A DNA stretch of 64,000 nt from Paenibacillus tundrae (GCF_030812775.1 NZ_JAUSTI010000008.1:285895-349894); one strand, 5' to 3'; shown: positions 18,568 through 28,181, counted from the first letter of the stretch. Translations and numbers: made by a program. The notes: generated by a model not told the origin, from the letters alone.

Positions 18568-18957
18568 CTACTCTCCTTCCCGCTCCGTTAGAAATTCAAC
18601 GCTAATGCGATCTACTTTCATCTCAACGTATGTACCCATTAAATAAGCATAGTCTCTGAACAACTCTTCATCGGTCAGGACGATCCCCGCATCCAAAGAG
18701 TCTGCTTGTATCACACCTCGAATGTTATAGGCAAATCCTGAATCAATCCGTTCTAACTCTTTCTTAGGCTCGTGCAGCTCCTGAACAATGACATCATCTA
18801 ATATTGTAATCCCAATGGATACAGGGTAAGCACATCCCACTTCAATAGGATATGGACAGATATTAGCAAACCCTGTGAATTCAGCTCCGTTCATTTCAAG
18901 AGTTACCTCTTCTTCTATGTAGGGATCTATCCTCCTAACAACAGCCCAATTCTTCAT
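18568..18957 (-). CDS. unknown 129-residue beta-rich protein
   Basis: A cytoplasmic protein starting MKNWAVVRRIDPYIEEEVTLEMNG, predominantly beta by pattern, with no signal peptide. I do not recognise the family. GGGAGGA precedes ATG 18957. It is the most upstream of the run of small minus-strand genes and slightly more GC-rich than the others. Might be an immunity or housekeeping accessory protein; no function assigned. Confidence 0.58.
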   Translation of the reverse strand: MKNWAVVRRIDPYIEEEVTLEMNGAEFTGFANICPYPIEVGCAYPVSIGITILDDVIVQELHEPKKELERIDSGFAYNIRGVIQADSLDAGIVLTDEELFRDYAYLMGTYVEMKVDRISVEFLTEREGE

Positions 18958-19019
18958 TGCGCAATCCTCCCTTCTTTCTTCTCATCTGAATCTATATATG
19001 CAAGTATACCTCCAAGTAC

Positions 19020-19051
19020 AAAAAAACACCCCAGCATGAGCACTGGGATGT
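19020..19051 (-). terminator. intrinsic terminator of the permease gene
   Basis: On the minus strand, ACATCCCAG pairs with CTGGGGTGT across an 8-base loop, followed by a run of T. It is about 90 bases past the permease stop. Confidence 0.75.
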
Positions 19052-19140
19052 CTTCTTCTTAATTAAGCAATATTTAATTCTGCTAATTCTCAAACCCTTT
19101 TTCTCTATCCAATCTACATATGATCTCTAGATGCAATCCG

Positions 19141-20496
19141 TTATTTCGCCTGTTTCCCATCTGCCTTACGGAATCGAACCAAAGACCAGATGATGAGGAA
19201 TGCTAGCACGGAGAGACAGACGCTAATACTGAAACGATTGCCTGCATCGAAAATAAACATCACTGCAATTACAGCCAGACATAGGGTTGTGGCACCTGTT
19301 ATATAAGGAAAGCCCCACACCTTGAAGGAAGGCTGCACGGGATACTGCTTACGCAACTTCAACTGCGATGAAGAGATACAGATCCACACCAGAATTACCA
19401 CAAATCCAGGAACCGCTAGTAGCACACTAAATAGCTGATCTTGTGCAAACAGCCCCAGCAATGATCCAGCTAACAGAATGACGCTGCACACAAGCAAGGT
19501 GTTAATCGGGCTGCCGTTCGCATTGGTCTTCGCTAAAGCTTTGGGAGCCTCACCGCCGACTGCCATGGAATACATCATCCGGGATGCACCATAGATCCCA
19601 GAGTTCGCAGCTGATAAGACAGCCGTAACCAGAATGAAGTTCATAATATGAGCGGCACCTGGTAGGCCAGTCGAAGCGAGCACCTGTACAAATGGGCTAC
19701 TTTCTGGTCCAAGCTCATTCCACGGAATTAAGCCACAGATGATGAGAATCGGTAAGGTGAAGAATAGAATGATCCTTAACATGAAATTGCCCACCACCTT
19801 GGGCAGTACACGATCTGCATTTTCCGTTTCCGTCAACGTTAGTCCAATCAGCTCGGAACCTCCATAGGAGAACATAACAACAAGCAGAGCCGAGAAGATT
19901 GAACCCCAACCATTAGGGAAAAAGCCAACCGATTGTGTATAATTTTGCAGATAAGGTGTGTTATCACTTGGGATAATTCCGAAGATTAGCGCAGTACCTA
20001 GGAAAATAAAAGCAATAATCATCGCAATTTTGATCCCTGCTAACCAGAATTCAAATTCTCCGAACACGCCTACACTGAGAAAGTTCACGGATATAATAAA
20101 CGCAGCGCATGCCAGACTCATGAGCCATAATGGCACGTCTGGGAACCAGTATTGCAAGAAACTCCCCGCTGCGATCACTTCAATGACACATACAGACAAC
20201 CACAGGAAGCAATACATCCATCCCATGACAAATGACACTCTGCTGCCAAACGCTTCTTGCACAAAGTCTTTCATATTCCGATTCTTATAGACGGTGGCCA
20301 TCTCTGCCATAGCTGCCATGACAACGAGCAGCAACAATCCGGCGAAAATATAGGTCACAATGACCCCAGGCCCTGCTAATCCAATTGTTTCGGCACTGCC
20401 TTTGAAAATTCCAGTTCCAATGACACCACCCATCGCCATCAGGCTAATGTGTCTTGGTTTGAGTTTCTTCTGTAATGTTCCTTCTGTCTGAGCCAA
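19141..20496 (-). CDS. APC-family amino-acid permease
   Basis: A 451-residue, 12-helix amino-acid:proton symporter. It opens with KKLKPRHISLMAMGGVIGTGIFKGSAETI, the signature of the YkfD/GabP/AnsP group, and contains a conserved SYGGSELIGLTLTETEN segment (about residues 210-230) and an MYSMAVGGEAPKALAKTN loop. Substrate not determined; an amino acid or GABA. The longer frame to 20556 is not used: TTG 20496 has CCTCCT (AGGAGG on the coding strand) 7 bases upstream. Confidence 0.85.
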   Translation of the reverse strand: MAQTEGTLQKKLKPRHISLMAMGGVIGTGIFKGSAETIGLAGPGVIVTYIFAGLLLLVVMAAMAEMATVYKNRNMKDFVQEAFGSRVSFVMGWMYCFLWLSVCVIEVIAAGSFLQYWFPDVPLWLMSLACAAFIISVNFLSVGVFGEFEFWLAGIKIAMIIAFIFLGTALIFGIIPSDNTPYLQNYTQSVGFFPNGWGSIFSALLVVMFSYGGSELIGLTLTETENADRVLPKVVGNFMLRIILFFTLPILIICGLIPWNELGPESSPFVQVLASTGLPGAAHIMNFILVTAVLSAANSGIYGASRMMYSMAVGGEAPKALAKTNANGSPINTLLVCSVILLAGSLLGLFAQDQLFSVLLAVPGFVVILVWICISSSQLKLRKQYPVQPSFKVWGFPYITGATTLCLAVIAVMFIFDAGNRFSISVCLSVLAFLIIWSLVRFRKADGKQAK

Positions 20497-20616
20497 TTCC
20501 AGTCCTCCTGATGTAAAACGTCTGTGATTCTTTAGTTCAAGTCTACCTAAATACATAATTTTCAGTATACCCTATAGTCCATACCTCAGAACAGAACATC
20601 TACATGGGAATTTCAT

Positions 20617-20889
20617 TCAATTCTTGATAAAGTTCAATCCTTTATACATCAGTAGTGTGATTAAGCTATATCCAACACCATCCACCATCCCTATGCCTAC
20701 ATTAGCCCACAGAGTTGCCCAATCACTCGCAATGAACAGCAAAGGCAGTACAAATGAAACGCCCATCCCCATCATAATTTTAAACCGCCTTCTATAAAAG
20801 CAAACCACACCAAGCATTAGTGCAATGATCGGACTCAGTATAAAAACTGCAAATAACGGATTCAGATCACCAAATATCCAATAGATCAC
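20617..20889 (-). CDS. small membrane protein, DUF2651 (YbeF)-like
   Basis: A 90-residue protein with three hydrophobic helices (about residues 9-30, 40-56 and 62-85) separated by a basic FYRRRFK loop. Size and layout resemble DUF2651/YbeF. Role unknown. A GAGAGGAG site lies upstream of the start. Unlinked to its neighbours. Confidence 0.6.
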   Translation of the reverse strand: MIYWIFGDLNPLFAVFILSPIIALMLGVVCFYRRRFKIMMGMGVSFVLPLLFIASDWATLWANVGIGMVDGVGYSLITLLMYKGLNFIKN

Positions 20890-21048
20890 GTTGGATCTCC
20901 TCTCTGTGGAACGTTAGTCACGTGTGTATGCAGTCATTTTAATCTAGTTTGCGATCGAACTATGTGTCTTTTGATACAATCTAACTATGACTGGCATTGC
21001 AGCACATTCTCATCCTTCCACTGTATAGAAGGTGCCATATATACATCA

Positions 21049-21085
21049 AAGAACAGCATCCCTTGTAACTCAGAATGCTGTTCTT
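21049..21085. terminator. terminator-like hairpin
   Basis: An 11-bp perfect stem (AAGAACAGCAT and its complement) with a 15-base loop. A T-run at 21091-21096 follows on the plus strand; none is adjacent on the minus strand. It may still end the 21173 gene. Confidence 0.45.
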
Positions 21086-21172
21086 CAAGTGTTTTTTATT
21101 TATTAATAGAGTGTACTAAATGCTCTTAATACTTTTAATACTATGAACGTTTGAACATTCTCAAAACGTGTA

Positions 21173-21628
21173 CTACAGTTCCTTCGTCATAAATGTACTA
21201 TTCGGATCCAGAATATAATCTGCAAAAGGCTCACAATACGTGAAGCCGAAATCTTCATACAGCTTGCGAGCTGGGATGAATGAATCCATGGAGCCAGTCT
21301 CTAGACTGATCCGTTTATATCCACGACTTATCGCAACTTCAATAATATGAGCAAGGATCTTTCTTGCCACACCTTTGCGTAAATGATTCTTAGCAGTTCG
21401 CATCGATTTGAGTTCTGCGTGCTCTTTGTCCAGTTCCTTGATTGCCCCACAGCCGAGAAGCTCCTGATCTTCCCATGCACACCAAAAAGTAATCTCCGGC
21501 TTCTTCAAGCCGTCTAGATTAAGGGCATGAATGCTTTCTGGTGGAGAGTCCTCCGCCATTCCTTGTAAATGTTCTGCAATTAGTCCAATCACTTGTGCCC
21601 CGCTCAAATCATCTACACGAATTTCCAC
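21173..21628 (-). CDS. GNAT N-acetyltransferase
   Basis: A 151-residue acetyl-CoA-dependent acetyltransferase. It has the GNAT core LLGCGAIKELD, KSMRTAKNHLRKGVARKILAHIIEVA (acetyl-CoA loop R-K-G-V-A) and LETGSMDSFIPARKLYEDFGF. The pattern resembles YsnE/PhnO-like enzymes, but the substrate is unknown. The frame opens at GTG 21637, but an AGGAG site is correctly spaced for the second GTG at 21628. Monocistronic. Confidence 0.8.
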   Translation of the reverse strand: MEIRVDDLSGAQVIGLIAEHLQGMAEDSPPESIHALNLDGLKKPEITFWCAWEDQELLGCGAIKELDKEHAELKSMRTAKNHLRKGVARKILAHIIEVAISRGYKRISLETGSMDSFIPARKLYEDFGFTYCEPFADYILDPNSTFMTKEL

Positions 21629-21883
21629 TATAACCACTCCTACGTTAATGTTAAGTATGATCTACACTTGTTAACCTTCTGTATTTCATATTACTCCCGT
21701 GGCAGGTTTCCTGACAAGGATATTATGCATGTTCTCTAGATCGAGTGTTGTATCACCCTGAAATTTTCATTATGATGATCCTATCTGATGTCTAAAGGAG
21801 CGAGGCATATTGCGTACAATACATATGGCTAACGGTTGTTCTGAGGTGAAGCGAACTTAAATTTGGATCTGAAGGAGATTAAC

Positions 21884-22447
21884 ATGACACTATCAACAGA
21901 AAATCTATTTTACAGCCAGCGTTTAAAAATGACCCCTCCCCGCACAGAAGACGTGCAGACGATGCTATTGTGGAACGAAGATCCTGAATATCTGCGTAAC
22001 GTGGATACGGATATTGCGATTCCCTACTCGGAGAAACAGCTTGAGGACGAAGGCGAAACGAAAGATAAGGAAGTATATTTTCGGCTACGCACCCAAGAGG
22101 ATGAACAACTGATCGGCTTTGTCGTTATTCATAGTATTGAATGGAATAACCGCTGCGGGCAGCTTGCGATCGGTATTGGACTTGCTGAACATCGAAACAA
22201 AGGGTATGGTACAGAAGCGTTGAAGCTGATTCTTCGATATGCATTCCATGAATTAAATCTGGATCGAGTAGGTCTTGATGTCATCTCCTACAACTCCCGA
22301 GGCATTCGCGCTTATGAAAAGGTAGGCTTTCAACTGGAGGGTCGCATCCGCTCAGCAGTTTATCGGGATGGCAAGCGATATGATCGTCTAATGATGGGCA
22401 TTCTGAGATCCGAGTGGGAAGCCCTCTCAGCAGAGCTCTCACCTTAA
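21884..22447 (+). CDS. GNAT N-acetyltransferase, RimJ/RimL type
   Basis: A 187-residue acetyltransferase with the RimJ/RimL pattern: GQLAIGIGLAEHRNKGYGTEALKLILRYAF (Q/R-x-x-G-x-G/A-type loop), LNLDRVGLDVISYNSRGIRAYEKVGFQLEG, and a C-terminal R-D-G-K-R-Y-D stretch. Such proteins modify protein N-termini, antibiotics or polyamines. AAGGAGATTAAC before ATG 21884 decides the start over the TTG at 21863. Confidence 0.85.
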   Translation: MTLSTENLFYSQRLKMTPPRTEDVQTMLLWNEDPEYLRNVDTDIAIPYSEKQLEDEGETKDKEVYFRLRTQEDEQLIGFVVIHSIEWNNRCGQLAIGIGLAEHRNKGYGTEALKLILRYAFHELNLDRVGLDVISYNSRGIRAYEKVGFQLEGRIRSAVYRDGKRYDRLMMGILRSEWEALSAELSP

Positions 22448-22479
22448 TTACTGATCCATATCAATACACAACAGATACC

Positions 22480-22515
22480 AAAAAACGTTCAGGGCTCAAT
22501 GCCTGAACGTTTTTT
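22480..22515. terminator. bidirectional intrinsic terminator
   Basis: AAAAAACGTTCAGG and CCTGAACGTTTTTT are perfect complements around an 8-base loop, with A and T runs on both sides. It ends the plus-strand GNAT gene and may end the convergent 22646 gene. Confidence 0.85.
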
Positions 22516-22645
22516 ACGATTTAATTCTGTTGCTCATACAACCTTCATCCATGCGTTCCGTACCCGACTTCGTATCCTATATCCCAATCATCATTACCCC
22601 AGACCATGACGATGATCTAGATTCATATCGGTGCAAACGGGCACT

Positions 22646-23950
22646 CTAGCTCTGCTGATACGTTACCGCAGTCATCTGACACGGCTCACATAGCAGCATA
22701 TAATACATGCCTTCTCCATACTCCGCTAGTTCCTCACCATTCACCTGCCCAACCGCCTTCATCCGGGTAGAACAGAACGGACAAGTTGCATACTCTGCAT
22801 CCTGAACCCATCCCGGATGTCCGCCTATTTGCGACAGTGACGGTTCGTTCGCCCACTCGCTGCCGTGGTAAGGGTTACGCGGTTTGGTCGCGATATGATA
22901 ATGAGGAGCTGTATCCATTGTAAACGCATCGTGATCTTCTAGATCAATCTCATCCACGCCCATAGGCATTACGTTATGCGTACTCCAGACGGGTTCGCCT
23001 TCAGCGCTCAGCTCCATGTAAACTACCCCATAACAGCTGCAACTCATACAGGTCTGGACTTGAAGTTTCTCGGCCTTCCATGATACCTCACGTAGTGCCG
23101 GATGATGAGCCTCTAAACTTACCAGTATGGTTAGTTCTCGACTGCACCAAGGACAATAATCCGAGCTGTTAACTAACATGGAGATCGGCTCTCCGCCTGA
23201 AGCAGTGGCAGAAGACTCTTCTTCATTGACGACAAATAAGGAGTAACTCGGTGTTGTGGACAACATTCTTCGCTTACCTTCTGTTGTCAGTTCCCAACCA
23301 GCCTCTATCGCATACTGCTCGGGAGCTACATACAGTTGATCCGCCCAAGGCGGGGGAGATTGCTTCCATTGCTGAAACTGCTGTACAACGATATCATCCC
23401 CAATATACGCAAGCATCAGCAACAACAAATTACGATTCTCATCATCTGTATTCACCTGCTGTAGCAATTGATTTCGCACTTCCGGGCTCGCACTCTTATA
23501 CAAAATGACGGGATAATAGATCTCATGAGCCAACAGCTCTGGAATCTGTTCGGTTATCGAAATCCCATGATAACAGACAAGCGATACCAGAATATCTTTG
23601 CCTGTATCCACATCTTCTGTACGAATGAGATCCATTGCGTACTCTACCATCACAGCTTGTTGCTCTGCTGACAAAGACAGGAACACTTTCTCTTTGGACT
23701 GCCCATATGGAACATAGCGTATTAACGGATCGTGCACATGTGGAGTATGCATGATCTTCAGAATCTCTACAGGATCAGTCACACCTTCATACAAGTTCAC
23801 ATCACGTCGATTCGCTTCAATATATTTGCGATGCTCCTCACGCTCGATCTCTTGTTTACATGGCATGCAGATACCACCTGTTTTGGTTGCAGTTGCGGGC
23901 AAAATGGTGTTACTACATGCCTCTCGACGACAAGGAATACGTTCTGTCAT
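22646..23950 (-). CDS. cytoplasmic zinc-ribbon protein, DUF1963-like C-terminus
   Basis: A 434-residue protein with three cysteine pairs of zinc-ribbon type: C-x4-C with a later CMPC near the N-terminus, CPWC...CMSC in the middle, and CPFC...CEPC near the end. A helical region (about residues 60-240) lies between. The segment LSQIGGHPGWVQDAEYATCPFC resembles the DUF1963/YwqG signature. Function unknown. GGGGAGAGG before ATG 23950 sets the start. It lies 27 bases after alaX and may be cotranscribed with it. Confidence 0.65.
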   Translation of the reverse strand: MTERIPCRREACSNTILPATATKTGGICMPCKQEIEREEHRKYIEANRRDVNLYEGVTDPVEILKIMHTPHVHDPLIRYVPYGQSKEKVFLSLSAEQQAVMVEYAMDLIRTEDVDTGKDILVSLVCYHGISITEQIPELLAHEIYYPVILYKSASPEVRNQLLQQVNTDDENRNLLLLMLAYIGDDIVVQQFQQWKQSPPPWADQLYVAPEQYAIEAGWELTTEGKRRMLSTTPSYSLFVVNEEESSATASGGEPISMLVNSSDYCPWCSRELTILVSLEAHHPALREVSWKAEKLQVQTCMSCSCYGVVYMELSAEGEPVWSTHNVMPMGVDEIDLEDHDAFTMDTAPHYHIATKPRNPYHGSEWANEPSLSQIGGHPGWVQDAEYATCPFCSTRMKAVGQVNGEELAEYGEGMYYMLLCEPCQMTAVTYQQS

Positions 23951-23977
23951 ATAACCTCTCCCCAATCTAAGCTCCGA

Positions 23978-25156
23978 TTAGTGATGACCCAGTTGCTCCT
24001 TCGTGAATTCATAAAATGCAAGCGCATCTTCACTAGTGGCGAAGCCTGCCTGAGCCATTTTATCACTGCCCCCACCTTTGCCTTGATACGCACCAAGATT
24101 GCCTTTGAAGAACGGGCCTGCGGACCATTCTGGTGGTTGTCCATTCTGTGCCAGCACGACCTTGGCTTCCGAGATACTGGCAAAGAGCACTAAGCCTTCA
24201 TGTTCTGCTGTAAGCTTGGTCGCAAGGCTCTGCATATCCTTGAGCGGTTTGTCCTCAAATACTTGAGCGATAACCAGCCCTTCTCGTGCTGCAAGCAGCT
24301 CCTGTGCATAGTAGTCATCATTCGTTGCTTTTACCGCATTCAGCTCGCTTTGCAGCAACTTCTGCTCCTGTTCCATTTTCTCAATGCGCTCCAGCAGCTC
24401 GTCTCTGCTCGTCTTCAATTTCGTCGTTAAGCCGGTCAGTACTTGCTGTGTCGCGGTGAATTCATTCAATGCTCTAGATCCACATTTAAAATAAATCCGG
24501 GTACCACCTTTCACCTTCTCGGTTTTCAGCAGCTTAATTAATCCAATCTCCCCCGTTGCCGACACATGTGTGCCACCACAAGCGTTATATTCCACACCCG
24601 CAATCTCAACGATCCGAATATCTTCAGTTACACTCGGCTGCTTCACCAAGGGTAGACGTGCTGCCTCTTCTGCCGTTACCCAGGATGTATGGATTGGAGC
24701 GTTACGATAAATCTGCTGATTCACCTCGTGCTCGATAGCTGCAAGCTGCTCTGCACGGAGTGACTCTGCCGCCACATCAATCGTGGCATAATCCGTTCCC
24801 AGATGGAAGCTGAGTGTCATCGCATCAGCAAGCTTCAGCGTGATTGCTGACAGTAAATGTTGTCCGGTGTGATGCTGCATATGATCGAATCGACGCTGCC
24901 AGTCCAACGCACAGTCCACGTCCACTTGTTCAGGTGAGCGCTCTAGCTTATGCCACACCTCTCCATCTTCAAGATTGACATCAAGAACAGCAATGCCGCC
25001 GATCTGTCCTAGATCACACGGTTGTCCACCGCCATGCGGATAAAAAGCGGTCTCTGCTAATGTGACGTAGGTACCGTCCTCCTTGTCTGCTCTATTTGTA
25101 ATCTGTGTATGCCATTCATGTGTATATGCTGAGTTGTAATAAAGTTTATCTGTCAT
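23978..25156 (-). CDS. alanyl-tRNA editing protein (AlaX-type with DHHA1 domain)
   Basis: A 392-residue trans-editing hydrolase that removes serine or glycine wrongly attached to tRNA-Ala. It has the zinc motif H-T-G-Q-H (residues ~97-101) and CGGTH(V) near residue 190. The N-terminal segment AFYPHGGGQPCDLG is typical of the AlaRS editing fold. A coiled coil (about residues 225-275) and a DHHA1-like C-terminus (GKGGGSDKMAQAGF) follow. It is the long AlaX form, lacking an aminoacylation domain. It starts at ATG 25156 and heads a probable two-gene unit. Confidence 0.88.
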   Translation of the reverse strand: MTDKLYYNSAYTHEWHTQITNRADKEDGTYVTLAETAFYPHGGGQPCDLGQIGGIAVLDVNLEDGEVWHKLERSPEQVDVDCALDWQRRFDHMQHHTGQHLLSAITLKLADAMTLSFHLGTDYATIDVAAESLRAEQLAAIEHEVNQQIYRNAPIHTSWVTAEEAARLPLVKQPSVTEDIRIVEIAGVEYNACGGTHVSATGEIGLIKLLKTEKVKGGTRIYFKCGSRALNEFTATQQVLTGLTTKLKTSRDELLERIEKMEQEQKLLQSELNAVKATNDDYYAQELLAAREGLVIAQVFEDKPLKDMQSLATKLTAEHEGLVLFASISEAKVVLAQNGQPPEWSAGPFFKGNLGAYQGKGGGSDKMAQAGFATSEDALAFYEFTKEQLGHH

Positions 25157-25251
25157 TGTATAGTTCCGTTCCCTTCTCGTTCAAAGTGGGTTATCTGTTC
25201 TCCAGATTACACTATTTGGCATAAGCAAGCCAAATTTCACCCTCTTTATAC

Positions 25252-25284
25252 AAAAAAGTAGAGTGAAATAATCACTCTACTTTC
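25252..25284 (-). terminator. terminator of the siderophore importer operon
   Basis: On the minus strand, AAAGTAGAGTG pairs with CACTCTACTTT across a 7-base loop, followed by TTT. It is 45 bases past the ATPase stop. Confidence 0.8.
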
Positions 25285-25327
25285 GAAAGAACCCTTTTAA
25301 TTTAACAGCCTTTAATACATCCTGCAC

Positions 25328-26080
25328 TTAATAAATCGCTATTGGCCCATATGGACCCTCGATAATTTCGATTTTGGTCTCAAAAATATCGGTTAAAATT
25401 TCGGGATCCATAACCTCGTCCACTGTTCCAAACGCAGCAATCTGCCCATGCTTCATCGCACAGATTCGATCCGAATATTTGGCGGCAAAATTGATATCAT
25501 GCATAACCGTTAGAATGGTTCGTCCAAATTCATTAGCTGCATATCTCAGATGCTCCATCATTCGAACAGAGCGAGCCACATCCAGATTGTTCAACGGCTC
25601 GTCCAAGAGCACGTATTCTGTCTCCTGACACAAAACCATAGCTACATATGCTCTCTGTCGTTGACCACCAGAAAGCTCGTCTAAATATCTATTTTCCAGA
25701 TCAGTTAAGTCTAGAAAATCAATATATTTCGAAATAATCGCTTCATCTTCATCTGTTAATCTTCCCTTGGAATGAGGAAAACGCCCAAATCCGGCAAGCT
25801 GTCTTACCGTCAGTCTTGTGACAAAATGATTTTCTTGCCGTAGCACCGTTACAATTTTGGCCAAGTCTTTGGACTTAGATTTGGAAACATCCATATTGGC
25901 GATCTTAATCTGTCCTTCATCCAAATTCAGAAGCCTACCGATCATCAGAAGCGTTGTTGACTTTCCCGCTCCGTTGGGTCCGATTAGTGAAGTAAGACCG
26001 GCTTTGGGGATGCTTATATTCAAAGGACCAATTTCTACCTCGGCTGCATAGGACTTTTTGACATTATCGATCTGTATCAT
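25328..26080 (-). CDS. ferric-siderophore ABC transporter ATPase
   Basis: A 250-residue FecE-type ATPase. It has Walker A GPNGAGKST (residues ~35-43), signature LSGGQRQRAYVAM, Walker B YVLLDEPLNNLD and the switch His in TVMHDINFA. It drives uptake through the two membrane partners upstream. The order binding protein - permease - permease - ATPase and the sequence texture match the YclNOPQ/FatBCD petrobactin-type group. Its start overlaps the upstream permease stop by 4 bases. Confidence 0.88.
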   Translation of the reverse strand: MIQIDNVKKSYAAEVEIGPLNISIPKAGLTSLIGPNGAGKSTTLLMIGRLLNLDEGQIKIANMDVSKSKSKDLAKIVTVLRQENHFVTRLTVRQLAGFGRFPHSKGRLTDEDEAIISKYIDFLDLTDLENRYLDELSGGQRQRAYVAMVLCQETEYVLLDEPLNNLDVARSVRMMEHLRYAANEFGRTILTVMHDINFAAKYSDRICAMKHGQIAAFGTVDEVMDPEILTDIFETKIEIIEGPYGPIAIY

Positions 26081-27141
26081 AACGAACCCTTCCTTAAAAT
26101 AACAATTAAGAATGTTAGTCCACCAATCAATTCAATAAGAATGGAGACAACACCTTGCGCATGGAAAATATGATTCATAATAAAGTACGCACTCGTTAAG
26201 ATTACAAAGCCTATAGCAAGAGCCATCGGGAACACGTATCTGTGATCATAGGTCTGCGCTGCTTGATAACTCAACGTAGCAACTAAAAATCCATAGAATG
26301 TAAGTGGGCCAACCAAAGCGGTTGATACAGCCATCAAAATGGAAATGAGAACAAGTGTATAAATGACACTTACTTGATGTTTAGAGCCCAGAACCGTTGA
26401 GACATCCTTACCCAGCGACAATACATTGAGCCGCTTGGCATTCGCAAGCAAAAGGATCGCTACAATGATAACAATGGGTATGGCAATTGGGAAATAGGCA
26501 GCATCAGCATTATTGACGGAAGCAAACATTCTTGCTTGCAAAATATCAAATTCAGAGGGTGACAGAAGTCTTCTCATAAAAGAAGATACAGACCTTAGCC
26601 CCGTTCCAATAATAATACCGACCAAAAGCAGGAGTTGTAAATTGCCGTACTTCCCAGAGAGCAACCATCCATAGAGGATTAGACACATCAAGACCATAGC
26701 AGCAATCTGATATAAAAAGGCATCTACACCACTAAAATTCACAAACGCCGCAGCACCAAGGAAAAAAATCGTGCTTGTATGAATGGTGGAGTAAATCGCT
26801 TCAAAACCTAAGAGTGACGGAGTGATAATTCGGTTATTCGTAATCGACTGAAAAGCAACCGTCGCTAAGCTTTGACAGATTACAGCCATAAGCATGGCAA
26901 CAAGGGCTACTACCCTTCTTGTAACAACAGGTATGAATGAGGGGGAGGTTACCGGAACCGGATTGTTATACACCAGTAGTCCGAACGATGATAAAAGGCC
27001 CACAACAATCAATGTTATCAGCAAAATCCAATAACGCTTTTCTTCCTTCTTGGTACGAAAGGCTCTAGCTGATCTTTTTTTGGGAGGTCGGCTAGAGTCG
27101 ATGTCGACATTTAGTGGATTACTACTTGTTAATTCGCTCAT
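26077..27141 (-). CDS. ferric-siderophore ABC permease (YclO-like)
   Basis: A 354-residue FecCD-family permease with about nine to ten membrane helices and an unusually long, basic cytoplasmic N-terminus (about 50 residues, RPPKKRSARAFRTKKEEKRY). It contains a GKDVSTVLG cytoplasmic coupling loop and GPLTFYGFLVATLSYQ. It pairs with the preceding permease to form the channel. It overlaps the genes on both sides by 4 bases, which indicates translational coupling. Confidence 0.88.
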   Translation of the reverse strand: MSELTSSNPLNVDIDSSRPPKKRSARAFRTKKEEKRYWILLITLIVVGLLSSFGLLVYNNPVPVTSPSFIPVVTRRVVALVAMLMAVICQSLATVAFQSITNNRIITPSLLGFEAIYSTIHTSTIFFLGAAAFVNFSGVDAFLYQIAAMVLMCLILYGWLLSGKYGNLQLLLLVGIIIGTGLRSVSSFMRRLLSPSEFDILQARMFASVNNADAAYFPIAIPIVIIVAILLLANAKRLNVLSLGKDVSTVLGSKHQVSVIYTLVLISILMAVSTALVGPLTFYGFLVATLSYQAAQTYDHRYVFPMALAIGFVILTSAYFIMNHIFHAQGVVSILIELIGGLTFLIVILRKGSL

Positions 27142-28163
27142 CTTAGCCTCCTTTTTGACCTCCTTTGTCTTAGCAAAATAGCAATAAATACAACGGCACC
27201 CACCGTTCCAAGGATCATAGAAACAGGTATTTCAAAAGGCATAATGATGATGCGAGACAGGATATCACATACAATGATGGTAGCCATCCCTAACACGCAC
27301 ACCCATGGCAGATTACTCCTGAGGTCATCCCCTCTAAACATGGAAACGATATTGGGGACAATTAGTCCTAGGAATGGTAAGTTTCCAATAACAGCTGCAA
27401 CAACGCCAACAGCTAGAGAAATGAGACCCGTGCCAATAAGAATAATTCTGTTATAGTTTACGCCGAGACTGGTAGCGACATCTTCCCCAAGTCCAGCCAG
27501 AGTCAACCGGTCAGCAAATATAAAAATAAGTATAGTGACCAAAATAATAATCCATAGATACTCATACCGACCAATCTGAACAGGTGAAAAAGAGCCTACA
27601 AACCAGCTCTCAATATTTTGCGTCACTTGGAAAACAAGTCCGATAAACGTTGAAAATGCCGAGATCACTGCTCCCAGCATCATCCCGATAATAGGTACAA
27701 CTAGAGACGAACGAAGTTTAACTTTTCTTAGAAAAACAAAAAAAATCATTGTTCCTACAAAAGAAAAAATGATTGCGCCTGTCATTCTGAGCACTAGCGT
27801 TGGAGCAGGAAATAACAGATAAACAAATAGAAGTCCGAGACCTGACCATTCCATGGTTCCAGTGGTGGTAGGTTCTACTAAACGGTTCTGTGTAATCAGC
27901 TGCATGACCAGTCCTGCCATGGCCATTGCGGCTCCAGTGAGCATCAGGGCAATGGTTCTAGGTACACGCGTGATGAAGAACATCTCCATACCATCCGCTT
28001 GTCCTCTGATGTCATAAACGCCAGTAAGCAGTGATAGGATTGCTAGAAGAGCCGTCACAGTAATGGCGATGATAAAAGGGATCGTCCAAAGCTTCTTTCG
28101 GTTATGACGCTGGGGTTGAGTATTCTCAACCCCAGCTAGTTTTGGTATAAAATTTTTCAGCAC
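27138..28163 (-). CDS. ferric-siderophore ABC permease (YclN-like)
   Basis: A 341-residue FecCD-family permease. It shows the FecC pattern RVPRTIALMLTGAAMAMAGLVMQLITQN (about residues 65-95), GEDVATSLGVNYN, and GNLPFLGLIVPNIVS. About nine membrane helices. It forms a heterodimer with the YclO-like protein. It is second in the operon, 18 bases after the binding-protein gene. Confidence 0.88.
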   Translation of the reverse strand: MLKNFIPKLAGVENTQPQRHNRKKLWTIPFIIAITVTALLAILSLLTGVYDIRGQADGMEMFFITRVPRTIALMLTGAAMAMAGLVMQLITQNRLVEPTTTGTMEWSGLGLLFVYLLFPAPTLVLRMTGAIIFSFVGTMIFFVFLRKVKLRSSLVVPIIGMMLGAVISAFSTFIGLVFQVTQNIESWFVGSFSPVQIGRYEYLWIIILVTILIFIFADRLTLAGLGEDVATSLGVNYNRIILIGTGLISLAVGVVAAVIGNLPFLGLIVPNIVSMFRGDDLRSNLPWVCVLGMATIIVCDILSRIIIMPFEIPVSMILGTVGAVVFIAILLRQRRSKRRLR

Positions 28164-28181
28164 TGCGTCATACTCCTTTGA

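Noticed and set aside
14966..18957. Toxin-antitoxin interpretation of the small-gene run
   Set aside because: The genes are spaced 70-260 bases apart with their own ribosome sites and terminators; none shows toxin motifs or antitoxin DNA-binding domains.
25157..25250. Possible T-box or other riboswitch upstream of the alanyl-tRNA editing gene
   Set aside because: No T-box core, specifier stem or terminator could be found in this short stretch.
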